A stretch of DNA of 64,000 nt. Origin: Prochlorococcus sp. AG-409-A22 (GTDB lineage: Bacteria; Cyanobacteriota; Cyanobacteriia; PCC-6307; Cyanobiaceae). A program made the translations under genes and the position numbers. The notes beneath the pieces were generated by a model, which was not told the DNA's origin, ran no database searches, and saw only the letters and a list, made by a program, of their open reading frames with translations. Shown here one piece after another: positions 39,094 through 48,731 of the stretch. Location: the NCBI GenBank assembly GCA_003216135.1, contig QCJI01000001.1, positions 1 through 64,000 on the forward strand, read 5' to 3'. Within the stretch, counting starts at the first letter, position 1, and each line of letters starts with the position of its first letter.

Positions 39094-39207
39094 ATGTCAT
39101 CTGAATTTTCAAATCTTCTGCCTTCGGTCTTTGTCCCAATGATTGGCTTGGTAGCTCCTGCTGTATTTATTGTATTAATAGGCAGATTCATAACAGCTAC
39201 TGAATAA
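39094..39207 (+). CDS. psaI: Photosystem I subunit VIII (PsaI)
   Basis: This 37-residue protein, MSSEFSNLLPSVFVPMIGLV and on, has a single membrane helix ending in IVLIGRFITATE. PsaI helps to bind PsaL and stabilise PSI trimers. The frame is open further upstream, but only the part from this ATG is like PsaI. It lies 30 nt before psaL, the usual cyanobacterial pair. Confidence 0.95.
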   Translation: MSSEFSNLLPSVFVPMIGLVAPAVFIVLIGRFITATE

Positions 39208-39237
39208 AAATCTATTATCACATTATCTTTTTTTACA

Positions 39238-39840
39238 ATGAGCGATTCACAAACAACAAGTAAAGAATTATTAGGCGCAACGCCTAGATTCCCTGAAAAG
39301 TATATTGACCAAAGTGTTCAACCAACAGATATTAACATTGCAGATCAGTGGGCAGTAACAACAGTAGCTGATCCATGCGTTGGAAATTTAGCAACCCCCG
39401 TTAACAGCGGTTATTTTACTAAAGCTTTTATAAATAATTTACCTTTTTATAGAGAAGGAATCTCTCCTAATTTTAGAGGTCTAGAGACTGGAGCAGCTTT
39501 TGGTTATCTCTTGTATGGTCCATTTACAATGACTGGTCCTTTAAGAAATTCTGATGCTGCATTGACAGTAGGACTACTCGCGGCCGTTGGCGCTGTTCAT
39601 ATCTTAACAGCACTTTTAGTTCTTTATAATGCTCCAGGTAAAGCACCTAACGTACAACCTGCTGATGCTACAGTTAATAATCCTCCTGCCGATTTATTTA
39701 CTAGAACAGGATGGGCTGATTTTACTAGTGGATTTTGGCTAGGTGGTTGTGGTGGTGCAGTATTTGCATGGCTTCTTGTAGGAACACTACATTTAAACAA
39801 CATAATGCAACTAATACAAAATATTTGGACTACTGGCTAA
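39238..39840 (+). CDS. psaL: Photosystem I subunit XI (PsaL)
   Basis: This 200-residue subunit holds the PSI trimer together. [38 protein letters not shown] and the C-terminal [17 protein letters not shown] are typical. It has about three membrane helices. Co-transcribed with psaI. Confidence 0.98.
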   Translation: MSDSQTTSKELLGATPRFPEKYIDQSVQPTDINIADQWAVTTVADPCVGNLATPVNSGYFTKAFINNLPFYREGISPNFRGLETGAAFGYLLYGPFTMTGPLRNSDAALTVGLLAAVGAVHILTALLVLYNAPGKAPNVQPADATVNNPPADLFTRTGWADFTSGFWLGGCGGAVFAWLLVGTLHLNNIMQLIQNIWTTG

Positions 39841-39898
39841 CTTTACAATTTAAAGAACGAATCATATTTTTAATATTTTAATTTAATACAAATAATTT

Positions 39899-40657
39899 CT
39901 ATCTTATAGTTCTATCCCATCTATAGTTCCTAATTACTCTTCCTGCAGAAATTAGCTTTGATTGATAATGCAATGAGATCTTGTCGTTAGTTTCTTTTAT
40001 CGTATCTACTCCTATGCCATTTCTTCCGAAATCATTGCCAGAGCTGTGGAAATAAAACCCATCTCCTTTGTAGATTCCAACATGATCACATTTTTCTTGA
40101 TTTCCAAAGAATAAAATATCCCCTGGTTGTAGAGGCTTTTGATTTTCTTTGAAATTAAAAAGGTGTTTACAAAAACTTTTTAATTGATGAGAGTCTCTAG
40201 GTGTGTAAATTTTATGAATAAAAAAAGCTGTTTGAATTAGGCCTGAACAGTCAAAATTTGGACCTAATGTACCTCCCCAGAGATATCTATTGTTTAAGGC
40301 AGATTGACCTTCGATCCAATTAAGAATTAAGGGAATTTTTTGCTTTATTAAGAAGCCTTCATTTTCTAAAATCTTATTTCTTGTAATTTCGTATTTCTCA
40401 ATAATTAATTTTTCTAAATCGATCCAACAAATGTAACCATCTTCATAAAATTGAACTAAAACCCTCGAAAGTTTCTTTGTATTTTGATAGAAATTTGGAT
40501 GAATTAGTTTAAAAATTCTATTTTTAAATATTTCCGTAACTAGATTATTTTTACTTTCATGTTGATATCCAGAAATGTTAACTTTTAGTTTCCACCAAAT
40601 CGTGTTTGAAAAATTAGTTTGCTTAAATAGTGAGATAGGGTCTATATAATTCTTCAT
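39899..40657 (-). CDS. NlpC/P60 family peptidase (cell-wall hydrolase)
   Basis: This 252-residue protein has a C-terminal NlpC/P60 domain with all three catalytic elements: Cys137 in NFDCSGLIQTAFF, His192 in CDHVGIYKGDGF and His204 in YFHSSG. The N-terminal 110 residues look like an SH3-type wall-binding domain (ICWIDLEKLI). Enzymes of this kind cut the D-Glu-diaminopimelate link in peptidoglycan. No classical signal peptide is evident. Its start codon lies 3 nt from that of the divergent beta-lactamase-like gene. Confidence 0.88.
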   Translation of the reverse strand: MKNYIDPISLFKQTNFSNTIWWKLKVNISGYQHESKNNLVTEIFKNRIFKLIHPNFYQNTKKLSRVLVQFYEDGYICWIDLEKLIIEKYEITRNKILENEGFLIKQKIPLILNWIEGQSALNNRYLWGGTLGPNFDCSGLIQTAFFIHKIYTPRDSHQLKSFCKHLFNFKENQKPLQPGDILFFGNQEKCDHVGIYKGDGFYFHSSGNDFGRNGIGVDTIKETNDKISLHYQSKLISAGRVIRNYRWDRTIR

Positions 40658-40660
40658 GCG

Positions 40661-41563
40661 ATGTCTTTTTACTATTTGAGCAAAGAAATGGGATTAGCCT
40701 TAAATAATATTTTAAGTAGAGTTTGTTCTAATGATAAAAAATATTTAAATGAAAATATCGCCATAACTTGGATCAACTATAAAAGTGAAAAAAATAATTT
40801 ATATAAAGGCTATGGATGTGGTATTAATAATAGAAAAAAAATATATCCTGCGAGCATAGTCAAGTTAGTCTATGGCCTTGCTGCTTATGATTGGATTAGA
40901 CAAGGAAGGTTAATGATATCAGAAGAAATCAATTATGCAGTAAAACGAATGTTATTTAACTCTAGTAATAATGCTACAAGTTTTTTAGTTGATATTCTTA
41001 CTGGAACTACAAGTGGTCCATGCATTGAAGGTGAAGCTTGGGAAAATTGGAAATATCAAAGGTGTATTATTAATGATTGGTTAAAAGAATTAAATTGGGA
41101 AGAATTGCGAGGAATTAATTGCTGTCAAAAGACTTGGGATGATGGTCCATTTGGTCGAGAAAAAGAATTTTATGAATATCAAAATCAAAATAGAAATGTA
41201 ATGACCACCGACGCCACTGCAAAGATTTTGGAGGAGATCATGATACATATTGATTATCAAAAGAATGATTTGGATTTAAGAAGTTTTTTAAAAAGGAATT
41301 TAAATAAATCTGACTTGAAAGAGGATCCACTTAATCAAGTAGAGGGCTTTTTAGGAGAAGGTTTACCAGAACGTACAAAATTATGGAGTAAAGCAGGCTT
41401 AATGTCAGAAGTAAGACATGATGCTGCATGGTGGATTAATAGTAGTTCAGTACAAACTTTATTAGTCGTTTTTGGGAATGGAAAGAAAATTGTTAAAGAC
41501 GCTTCTTTATTTCCATCTATAGCTAAAGCGGTTTACGAGCATAATAATAAATTTTTGTATTAG
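40661..41563 (+). CDS. Class A beta-lactamase-like serine hydrolase
   Basis: This 300-residue protein has the SxxK motif at residues 65-68 (SIVK, in YPASIVKLVYG), an SNN element in NSSNNATSFLVD, and a KAG element in LWSKAGLMSEVRHDAAWW in place of the usual KTG/KSG. There is no obvious signal peptide. It could be a peptidoglycan D,D-peptidase-like enzyme or an esterase; resistance is not implied. The divergent neighbour is a peptidoglycan peptidase, which supports a wall-related role. Confidence 0.75.
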   Translation: MSFYYLSKEMGLALNNILSRVCSNDKKYLNENIAITWINYKSEKNNLYKGYGCGINNRKKIYPASIVKLVYGLAAYDWIRQGRLMISEEINYAVKRMLFNSSNNATSFLVDILTGTTSGPCIEGEAWENWKYQRCIINDWLKELNWEELRGINCCQKTWDDGPFGREKEFYEYQNQNRNVMTTDATAKILEEIMIHIDYQKNDLDLRSFLKRNLNKSDLKEDPLNQVEGFLGEGLPERTKLWSKAGLMSEVRHDAAWWINSSSVQTLLVVFGNGKKIVKDASLFPSIAKAVYEHNNKFLY

Positions 41564-41566
41564 AGA

Positions 41567-41779
41567 TTAATTTAATTCATCTAAATATTTCTTATCTAAT
41601 CCATCTGTATAGGCTTCAAAAGGTAACATCATAATTTCTTCAAATTCTATGTCATTTATAATCCATTCTTTATATTCTGCTAATAAACTTTTTCTATCCT
41701 TATCATCTAATTCATAAATACGTAGTGCCTTATCTTTAAGGTTTTCTTTAATTAGGTTTTCAATTTCTTTTTTGTTCAT
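41567..41779 (-). CDS. Hypothetical protein, 70 aa
   Basis: A small, strongly acidic protein (KEWIINDIEFEEIMMLPFEA) with a helical, charged first half. I do not recognise the family. It lies 1 nt after the recombinase-like gene, so the two are very likely co-transcribed and translationally linked, and it converges with the beta-lactamase-like gene at 3 nt. Confidence 0.65.
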   Translation of the reverse strand: MNKKEIENLIKENLKDKALRIYELDDKDRKSLLAEYKEWIINDIEFEEIMMLPFEAYTDGLDKKYLDELN

Positions 41780-41780
41780 C

Positions 41781-42404
41781 TTATATTGCTCCTCCGTCTA
41801 AAATTATTCTCCTAATTGTTGATAAAGAAATTCCTGTTTGTGTTCTAATTGAACGATATGAAAACCCCTCATTACGCAGTCTTAATACTAGTGATTCTTT
41901 TAATGGACTAATCTTTGGCCTCCCTCCAGAATTATTTCCTGATAATTTCCTACGTATGACATTTTCTTTTTTTCTTTCTAATAAATAGTTGTCTTCTAAA
42001 TTATCTAATTCATATAAAATATTAAAAATTGAAGAATTTATTTTAGAAGAATAATTATCGGCTAAAAAACCAGATATCGTACGCAATGTAATATCATTTT
42101 TCATAAGTTTATTTATTGTTATCAAACAGTCTTTCTTGTTTAAAAATGCACGATCTAACTGAGTTACTATTAATTCATCTCCTTTTGATAAACAACTAAG
42201 AGCCTTATTCAGTTGTGGCTTTTTTTCTGCTTCTAAGCTGATGAACTCAGAAAAAATCAAATTGCACCCCTCTTTCTTTAAACTTTCTATTTGCTGTTCT
42301 AAATAGTTAAATTCGTTTTCAATAGCTCTTGCATACCCTATAGATTTTCCTTTTTTAGTTTGATCAGATAATAAAAGACGTTTTCTTTTAAAATGGAAAG
42401 TCAA
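41781..42404 (-). CDS. Serine recombinase-like DNA-binding protein, catalytic residues missing
   Basis: This 207-residue protein has the plan of a small resolvase/invertase: a resolvase domain with IGYAR (residues 22-26), GDELIVTQLDRAF, a dimer helix LYELDNLEDNYLLERKKENV, and a C-terminal helix-turn-helix after GGRPKISPLKES. The catalytic Ser normally two residues after YAR is Ile28, and the second Arg of the LDRxxR motif is Leu88. It is therefore unlikely to cut DNA and could be a repurposed DNA-binding regulator. The 20-residue basic N-terminal extension is unusual. A spacer with inverted repeats lies upstream. Confidence 0.8.
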   Translation of the reverse strand: MTFHFKRKRLLLSDQTKKGKSIGYARAIENEFNYLEQQIESLKKEGCNLIFSEFISLEAEKKPQLNKALSCLSKGDELIVTQLDRAFLNKKDCLITINKLMKNDITLRTISGFLADNYSSKINSSIFNILYELDNLEDNYLLERKKENVIRRKLSGNNSGGRPKISPLKESLVLRLRNEGFSYRSIRTQTGISLSTIRRIILDGGAI

Positions 42405-42556
42405 TGTTCTATTATATATATTTTTTACTGTATCAAAAATAATATAAAAAAACAGTTTTTAGTACATCTAAATACTTTTATATAGATATACTAAAGAGTA
42501 TATTATGATATTAATTTAAATATTCTGATATTTTTGTTAAAAATAACGTTCTATAT

Positions 42557-42586
42557 ACTGTTCTGAAAACATAATGACAGAACAGT
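42557..42586. repeat. Perfect 9-bp inverted repeat, candidate operator
   Basis: ACTGTTCTG and CAGAACAGT are separated by 12 bp, so arm centres are 21 bp apart, about two helical turns. This geometry suits a dimeric DNA-binding protein on one face of the DNA. It lies 153 bp upstream of the recombinase-like gene. Confidence 0.6.
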
Positions 42587-42637
42587 TGTATGAATGTTTT
42601 TGTTTTATAGGATGAAATCTTTATAAAGTTATTCTTT

Positions 42638-42656
42638 TTGTTGTCAAAGACAACAA
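42638..42656. repeat. Hairpin TTGTTGTC-AAA-GACAACAA
   Basis: A perfect 8-bp stem with a 3-nt loop in the lipA upstream region, 105 bp before the lipA start. There is no T-tract beyond it. It may be an operator or an RNA hairpin in the lipA leader. Confidence 0.5.
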
Positions 42657-42761
42657 TTGCCTTTTGTCCTTGATTGCATACAATTTTTTTAGAGAACTAT
42701 AAATAGTAAATTATTCTTGTTTTGAGTAAGATAAAAATATAAGTAAGTAGAATTAATTAAT

Positions 42762-43655
42762 TTGACTAATAATTCTAATAACTCAGGATTAAAGCCTGAT
42801 TGGTTAAGAGTAAAAGCTCCTCAGGTTGAAAGAATAGGTAATACTGCAAATCTATTAAAAGATTTAAACCTCAATACTGTATGTCAAGAAGCAAGCTGCC
42901 CTAACATAGGTGAATGTTTTGCTAGTGGCACTGCAACCTTTCTTATTATGGGCCCTGGATGTACAAGAGCATGCCCATATTGTGATATTGATTTTGATAG
43001 ATCGAAGAGAGATTTAGATTACACTGAACCCTATCGTTTGGCTGAGGCAGTATATAGGATGAAGCTTAAACATGTAGTAATTACATCAGTTAATAGAGAT
43101 GATCTTGAAGACGGTGGTGCTTCTCAATTTTATAAATGTGTTTCAGAAGTTAGAAAGAAATCTCTGGAAACTACTATTGAGCTATTAATTCCAGATTTTT
43201 GTGGTAATTGGCATGCGCTTGAGAAAGTTCTGGATTCTAAGCCAGACGTTTTAAACCATAATATTGAAACTGTTTCATCTTTATATAAAAAGGTCAGGCC
43301 CCAGGGAGAATATGAAAGAACACTAGAATTACTTAAAAGGACAAGGAATTACTCCCCTCAAGTTTATACAAAGTCAGGTTTTATGCTTGGTTTAGGGGAA
43401 AAAGATGAAGAGGTTTTAAACCTTTTAATGGATTTAAAAAGAAATTATGTAGATATAATTACTATTGGACAATATTTATCCCCTGGTCCTAACCATTTAC
43501 CTGTTCAAAGATTTGTCAGTCCTTCAAAGTTTAATTACTTCAAATTATTTGGCGAAAACGAATTGGGATTTATGCAAGTAGTAAGTTCCCCATTAACTCG
43601 CAGTAGTTACCAAGCTGAAGAAATACAAAAACTAATGAAACAGTATCCAAGATAA
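42762..43655 (+). CDS. lipA: Lipoyl synthase
   Basis: This 297-residue radical SAM enzyme inserts two sulfurs into protein-bound octanoyl groups. Cys41, Cys46 and Cys52 ([12 protein letters not shown]) bind the auxiliary cluster, and Cys67, Cys71 and Cys74 (CTRACPYC) the SAM-cutting cluster. [19 protein letters not shown] and [11 protein letters not shown] are typical; the C-terminal SSYQAEE gives the last cluster ligand, Ser. The start is TTG, with no strong ribosome binding site. Confidence 0.95.
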   Translation: MTNNSNNSGLKPDWLRVKAPQVERIGNTANLLKDLNLNTVCQEASCPNIGECFASGTATFLIMGPGCTRACPYCDIDFDRSKRDLDYTEPYRLAEAVYRMKLKHVVITSVNRDDLEDGGASQFYKCVSEVRKKSLETTIELLIPDFCGNWHALEKVLDSKPDVLNHNIETVSSLYKKVRPQGEYERTLELLKRTRNYSPQVYTKSGFMLGLGEKDEEVLNLLMDLKRNYVDIITIGQYLSPGPNHLPVQRFVSPSKFNYFKLFGENELGFMQVVSSPLTRSSYQAEEIQKLMKQYPR

Positions 43656-43664
43656 ATGAATTTT

Positions 43665-43958
43665 TTATTGATTAATATCGATCCATTGATTTAATTTCCA
43701 GTTAACTATATCACTTTGAATCATTGGATCATTCTTGATGATTTGAAGTGCTTCTTTAAAAGTTTTCATTTCAATAATTAGTAGTCCTCCTGCTCCCGGG
43801 ATTTGGAACTCATCAACTAAAAAACCACTTTTAATATTTATTCCTTTTTGTTTTAATTTTTTAATCCAATTAATATGATCGTGAATTACTTTATTTCTTA
43901 AATCTTTTTTGATTAAGTATTCTTTTTTTATGATTTCAGTTTTTACAAAGAAAGGCAT
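43665..43958 (-). CDS. YciI-like protein
   Basis: This 97-residue protein has a ferredoxin-like YCII fold: an N-terminal strand, RNKVIHDHINWIKKLKQKGI with a His typical of the family, GGLLIIEMKTFKEALQIIKN and DPMIQSDIVNWKLNQW. The function of the family is not settled. It starts directly after the glsF stop with no gap, so it is in the glsF transcript. Confidence 0.82.
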   Translation of the reverse strand: MPFFVKTEIIKKEYLIKKDLRNKVIHDHINWIKKLKQKGINIKSGFLVDEFQIPGAGGLLIIEMKTFKEALQIIKNDPMIQSDIVNWKLNQWIDINQ

Positions 43959-46900
43959 TTATAAGTTGGTTATGCCAAGCATTTCTTCCTCGCTTGGGGG
44001 AACTATTAATTGGAAATTACTCTTAAAATAAGACCAATTTTCAATTATTTCAGCAGCTTTTAAGCTCTTTGTTTTTTCTCGATATTCTTTAATAATTTCT
44101 AATAAAATCTCCTCTTGCTTTGGTGAGGTTATTTTATGAACGCTAACTATTTCCTTATTAACTTTATTGCTTAAATCATTTTTTTCATCGAGTATATATG
44201 CTATTCCACCGGTCATCCCAGCACCAATATTCCTGCCTATGGAACCTAAAATAACTACTTTGCCACCAGTCATATATTCACAACAATGATCACCTGCTCC
44301 CTCTGTTACAGCAGTAGCGCCACTATTTCTTACAGCAAATCGTTCTCCCGATTTACCTAATGCAAATAATGTTCCTCCTGTTGCTCCATAGAGACAGGTG
44401 TTTCCTAAAATAACTTGCTCTGAGGATTTCTCATCTATTCTTGGTGGAATTATAGTGAGTATTCCTCCATTCATTCCTTTGCATACATAATCATTGGCTT
44501 CTCCGATTAATTTGACATTCATTCCCTTTAATAAAAATGCACCAAAGCTCTGGCCTGCATATCCTTTGAAATTTAAGTTAAGTTCACCATTGAATCCAGT
44601 GTTGCCATAAAGAGCTGCGATTTCGCCCGATATTTTCGCACATACACTTCTATCTGTATTTTTGATCGCAATTTCTTTTGTTAATTCTTTGTGATTTTTA
44701 ATTGAATCTATAAATTTAACATCAGACAAAAACTCGTCTTCTAATACAGATCCATTACTATGAGCATTTTTTGAATGTTTTAGCCATGATCTATCATTCA
44801 TTGAATATTCATCATTTACTAAAGAAGAAAGATCAATATTAGAAGTTTTTGGGAGACTGATATTTCTTGCAGCAAGAAATTCTTGATTACCAATAAGTTC
44901 TTCCAAATTAGAAACACCGATGTTACTCATTATCTCTCTGACTTCTTCAGCAATGTATAAGAAAAAGTTAACAACATTTTCTGGAATACCCTTAAATCTT
45001 TTTCTTAATTCTTCTTTTTGAGTGGCTACTCCAACAGGACACTTATTTGTATGACAAACACGAGCCATTATGCATCCTTCCGCAATCATCGCTACTGAAC
45101 CGAATCCGTATTCTTCAGCACCCAGTAAAGCTGCAATAACTACATCCCATCCTGTTTTAAGACCTCCATCAGTTCTCAAAATTACTCTTTCACGTAAGTT
45201 ATTCTCTAAGAGAGATTTGTGTACCTCTGCGACACCTAATTCCCATGGTAAACCTGCATGTTTAATAGAACTTAAAGGTGAAGCACCTGTACCTCCGTCA
45301 TGCCCTGAAATTTGAATTACATCTGCATTTGCTTTGCTTACTCCAGCAGCAATAGTGCCTATACCAATTTCAGAAACAAGCTTAACACTCACTTTCGCTT
45401 TTGGATGGACTTGATGTAAGTCATGGATTAGTTGGGCTAAATCTTCAATCGAATAAATATCGTGATGAGGGGGAGGAGAGATTAGTGCAACGCCTGGTTT
45501 ACTATTTCTTAGTTTTGCAATGTAAGAATCAACTTTTGGACCAGGTAATTGTCCTCCTTCTCCCGGTTTTGCACCTTGAGCCATTTTAATTTCGAGTTGT
45601 TTACCACTTCTTAGATATTCAGGTGTAACTCCAAATCTACCTGATGCTATTTGTTTAATTGCTGAGCATGCAGTGTCTCCATTTTGTAGACCTTTTATAA
45701 AAGGCAGTGTGGCTGATTGAGTATTGTCATCAATATCATTTAAAACATTAAAACGAGCTGGATCTTCTCCCCCTTCTCCACTATTACTTTTCCCACCAAT
45801 TCTATTCATTGCAACAGCTAAAACTTCATGAGCTTCTCTTGATAATGCACCTAAACTCATTCCTCCAGTGCAAAACCTTTTGCAAATTGATGCAACACTT
45901 TCAACTTCCTCTAATGGAATACTTTTTCTTTTTGAACTAATTGTTAGTAAATCTCTTAAAGAAGTGGTGGGTCTATTACTAATGAGTTTTTTGTAAGTTT
46001 CAAAATGATCGTATTCTGGCCCTTGTTTTACTGCAGTATGTAAAACCTTAGACATCTCTGGATTATTGGAGTGATATTCTCCATTATTTCTAAATTGTAC
46101 AAATCCTAAAAATTCTAATTTCTTTAGATCGATTTCCGGGAAGGCTTTTGTATGTATTGAAAGTGTTTCATTAGTTAATTCTTTTAATGTTATGCCTGCA
46201 ATTCGGCTTGTTGTTCCATTAAAAGCAATTTTTATTAAGTCGGAACCAAGACCTACTGCTTCAAAAATTTGTGCACCATGGTAACTAGATAAAAGTGAGA
46301 TTCCTATTTTGGAAAGAATTTTTCTTAGACCGTCTTCTAGAGCTTTTTTAATATTTTCTTGAACATTAATTATCGATAAAGGATTTATTTTTTTGCTATC
46401 TATAAGTTTTTGCGTTTTTGGATGTTTTAACCAATGTCTTCCTGCTTCGAAGGTTAACCAAGGGCAAACTGCGCTTACTCCATAACCAATCAAGCAAGCT
46501 AAGTGGTGTGTACTCCAGCATTGACCTGTTTCAATTATTAAAGAAGCTTTTAGCCTGATTTCTTTTTTAAGAAGATAATGATGGATTGCTCCAACAGCAA
46601 GTAAGGGAGGAATAAAAGTCTTTTTAGGATTAATTCCTTTATCAGAAATAATAATTAAAGAGCAACCTTCTTTTATCGCGAGCTCACTCTGTTTACAAAT
46701 TGCTTGCAATTGGTTCTCTAAGCCTTGGACACCTTCCTCAATCTCAAACAAACTTGAAATAGTTTGAGATTTAAGTTCTGATTTTTTTATTGATATAAGT
46801 TCTTCCTCGTTGAGAATTGGACTTTGTAAATGAACAAAAGGTTTAGTATCTTTAATCTCAAATGGTGTACATCTTTCTCCAAGATGCATTTCTAAACTCA

Positions 46901-48533
46901 TTACTAGTTTTTCTCTAAGAGGATCAATAGGAGGATTAGTAACTTGCGCAAATCTTTGCTTGAAATAGTCATATAAAATATGAGGTTTTGATGAGAGCAC
47001 TGCTAATGGAATGTCATCGCCCATGCAATAAGTAGGCTCTTTAGCTAATGAAGCCATTGAATCTAAGATAAGATCATTATCTTCGGCTGAAAAACCATAT
47101 GCAGTTTGTTGTTGTAATAACTCGAGGTTTTTTAGTTTGCAGTCTTTAACCCATTGATTATTTTCAATTTCTATATTTCTATTATTGAGTAGATCCTTAT
47201 AATTATGTCTTTGAGCTGCTTCAGATTTTACTTCCCAATTTCTTAGAATTCTATTTTGATGAAAATCAACTGCCAGCATTTGACCTGGCCCTAATCGACC
47301 TTTTTCAATTATTCTTTCCTCTTCAAGATCTACTACTCCTGTTTCGGAACCCATTATTACATAACCATCACTTGTTATTGAATATCTTGCAGGTCTTAGA
47401 CCATTTCTATCAAGTGTTGCACCTACAAAATTTCCATCAGCGAATACAAGTAGAGCAGGTCCATCCCAGGCTTCTTGAAGGCTCGCAGAATACTCATAAA
47501 ATGCTTTAATATCTTCTCTTTGTTCAAGTTCAGGTTGATCTCTAAATGCTTCAGGCACAAGTTTTAATAATGAGTCAGTAATTGGCTGGCCTGAACGAAT
47601 ATTAATTTCAAGGGTTGCATCAAGATTTGATGAATCACTTTTATTGACATCTACAATTGGCTTGATGTCATTAGATAACTCTCCCCAAAAATCATCAATA
47701 TGTGTTTCTGAAGCTTTAGCCCAGTTGATATTGCCTAACAGAGTATTTATTTCGCCGTTATGTCCTAAAAACCTCATTGGCTGTGCCAGCGGCCATTTTG
47801 GTAATGTATTTGTACTAAATCTCCGATGATAAACAGAAAATGAGACCTTAAAGCTCTCTTCTTTTAAATCTTGATAAAACTCAGATAATATTGCAGATCT
47901 AACCATACCTTTGTATACAACTGTTTGAGAACTAAGTGAGGCAAAATAAAATTCACAATACTCATCGTGCTTCTTTACCTTTTCTCTTATTTTTTTTTCA
48001 ATTCTTTTCCTTAATTGGAATAATAGCCTTTCAATATCCTGATTATCTTTTTTTTCTATGTATAAAATCCACTGAATTATGAATGGAGCATTTGCCTTGG
48101 CTAAAGGGCCTAAGATTTCATTGTTAACAGGTACAGTTCTCCAAAATGTTTTTTTGACTCTTAATTTTTCTGCTTCCTTGTCACATATTGATTTACATTC
48201 TTCAATTTTATCTTTTTTGTTAGGCATAAAAACCATGCCTAACCCTCTATCAAAATCTTGTTTATTTTTTAGACTCATTTCTTCATCTAAGTATTGCCAT
48301 GGGATTGAACATAAAATGCCTGCTCCATCTCCTGAATCACTATCTCCTCCACAACCTCCTCTATGCTCCATGCAGTTAAGACCCTTTAAGGATTGTTTTA
48401 GTATCCAGTTGCTTTCTATTCCTTGAACATTTGCTATGAAACCTACTCCACAAGCATCTTTCTCACCAATTATTCCATTGGGGGAGTAACTATCTTGATA
48501 TGGCCCAACGATTCTTTTGATACTCTCTACCAT
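43959..48533 (-). CDS. glsF: Ferredoxin-dependent glutamate synthase
   Basis: This 1524-residue enzyme makes two glutamates from glutamine and 2-oxoglutarate using reduced ferredoxin, the second half of the GS-GOGAT route. A 27-residue propeptide precedes the Ntn nucleophile Cys28 (ACGVGF). The FMN domain holds GAKPGEGGQLPGPKV and GLKTGWDVVIAALLGA; the 3Fe-4S cluster Cys lie in CIMARVCHTNKCPVG; the C-terminal beta-helix has GNTGFNGELNLNFKGYAGQS. The lack of a partner gltD gene and the domain plan point to the ferredoxin type. It diverges from the str operon. Confidence 0.96.
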   Translation of the reverse strand: MVESIKRIVGPYQDSYSPNGIIGEKDACGVGFIANVQGIESNWILKQSLKGLNCMEHRGGCGGDSDSGDGAGILCSIPWQYLDEEMSLKNKQDFDRGLGMVFMPNKKDKIEECKSICDKEAEKLRVKKTFWRTVPVNNEILGPLAKANAPFIIQWILYIEKKDNQDIERLLFQLRKRIEKKIREKVKKHDEYCEFYFASLSSQTVVYKGMVRSAILSEFYQDLKEESFKVSFSVYHRRFSTNTLPKWPLAQPMRFLGHNGEINTLLGNINWAKASETHIDDFWGELSNDIKPIVDVNKSDSSNLDATLEINIRSGQPITDSLLKLVPEAFRDQPELEQREDIKAFYEYSASLQEAWDGPALLVFADGNFVGATLDRNGLRPARYSITSDGYVIMGSETGVVDLEEERIIEKGRLGPGQMLAVDFHQNRILRNWEVKSEAAQRHNYKDLLNNRNIEIENNQWVKDCKLKNLELLQQQTAYGFSAEDNDLILDSMASLAKEPTYCMGDDIPLAVLSSKPHILYDYFKQRFAQVTNPPIDPLREKLVMSLEMHLGERCTPFEIKDTKPFVHLQSPILNEEELISIKKSELKSQTISSLFEIEEGVQGLENQLQAICKQSELAIKEGCSLIIISDKGINPKKTFIPPLLAVGAIHHYLLKKEIRLKASLIIETGQCWSTHHLACLIGYGVSAVCPWLTFEAGRHWLKHPKTQKLIDSKKINPLSIINVQENIKKALEDGLRKILSKIGISLLSSYHGAQIFEAVGLGSDLIKIAFNGTTSRIAGITLKELTNETLSIHTKAFPEIDLKKLEFLGFVQFRNNGEYHSNNPEMSKVLHTAVKQGPEYDHFETYKKLISNRPTTSLRDLLTISSKRKSIPLEEVESVASICKRFCTGGMSLGALSREAHEVLAVAMNRIGGKSNSGEGGEDPARFNVLNDIDDNTQSATLPFIKGLQNGDTACSAIKQIASGRFGVTPEYLRSGKQLEIKMAQGAKPGEGGQLPGPKVDSYIAKLRNSKPGVALISPPPHHDIYSIEDLAQLIHDLHQVHPKAKVSVKLVSEIGIGTIAAGVSKANADVIQISGHDGGTGASPLSSIKHAGLPWELGVAEVHKSLLENNLRERVILRTDGGLKTGWDVVIAALLGAEEYGFGSVAMIAEGCIMARVCHTNKCPVGVATQKEELRKRFKGIPENVVNFFLYIAEEVREIMSNIGVSNLEELIGNQEFLAARNISLPKTSNIDLSSLVNDEYSMNDRSWLKHSKNAHSNGSVLEDEFLSDVKFIDSIKNHKELTKEIAIKNTDRSVCAKISGEIAALYGNTGFNGELNLNFKGYAGQSFGAFLLKGMNVKLIGEANDYVCKGMNGGILTIIPPRIDEKSSEQVILGNTCLYGATGGTLFALGKSGERFAVRNSGATAVTEGAGDHCCEYMTGGKVVILGSIGRNIGAGMTGGIAYILDEKNDLSNKVNKEIVSVHKITSPKQEEILLEIIKEYREKTKSLKAAEIIENWSYFKSNFQLIVPPSEEEMLGITNL

Positions 48534-48731
48534 AGATTATTTAACTAAATTGTGAATATTGACGTATTTCTATTATAAAAATAAATATCCTACTAAATCT
48601 AAAAATAATGAATAATTACTATACAATTTTTAATTAAAAGATTTTTACAAAAAATATCATACAAAACTTTTAGTTGGTGCTCTTAAAAGGTTATGATAGT
48701 AGATATTTCATTTTATTTATACTATCTATAG

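Larger units (their letters stand above)
42405..42761. promoter_or_regulatory. Divergent spacer with inverted repeats, recombinase-like gene / lipA
   Basis: This 357-bp, very A+T-rich spacer has no convincing gene. TGTTCT occurs at 42405-42410 right before the recombinase-like gene's start and at 42560-42565; GTTCT occurs at 42549-42552 region (cgttctata). Two perfect inverted repeats are listed separately. The region must hold promoters for both flanking genes. Confidence 0.5.

Noticed and set aside
40661-41563. Antibiotic-resistance beta-lactamase
   Set aside because: No signal peptide, KAG in place of KTG/KSG, and a peptidoglycan-peptidase neighbour fit a housekeeping serine hydrolase better.
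41781-42404. Active mobile element with a serine recombinase
   Set aside because: The catalytic Ser and one active-site Arg are missing, and no terminal repeats, cargo or target duplication are seen.
42557-42586. LexA box upstream of the recombinase-like gene
   Set aside because: The arms face the wrong way for the cyanobacterial consensus and the spacer is far too long (12 bp).
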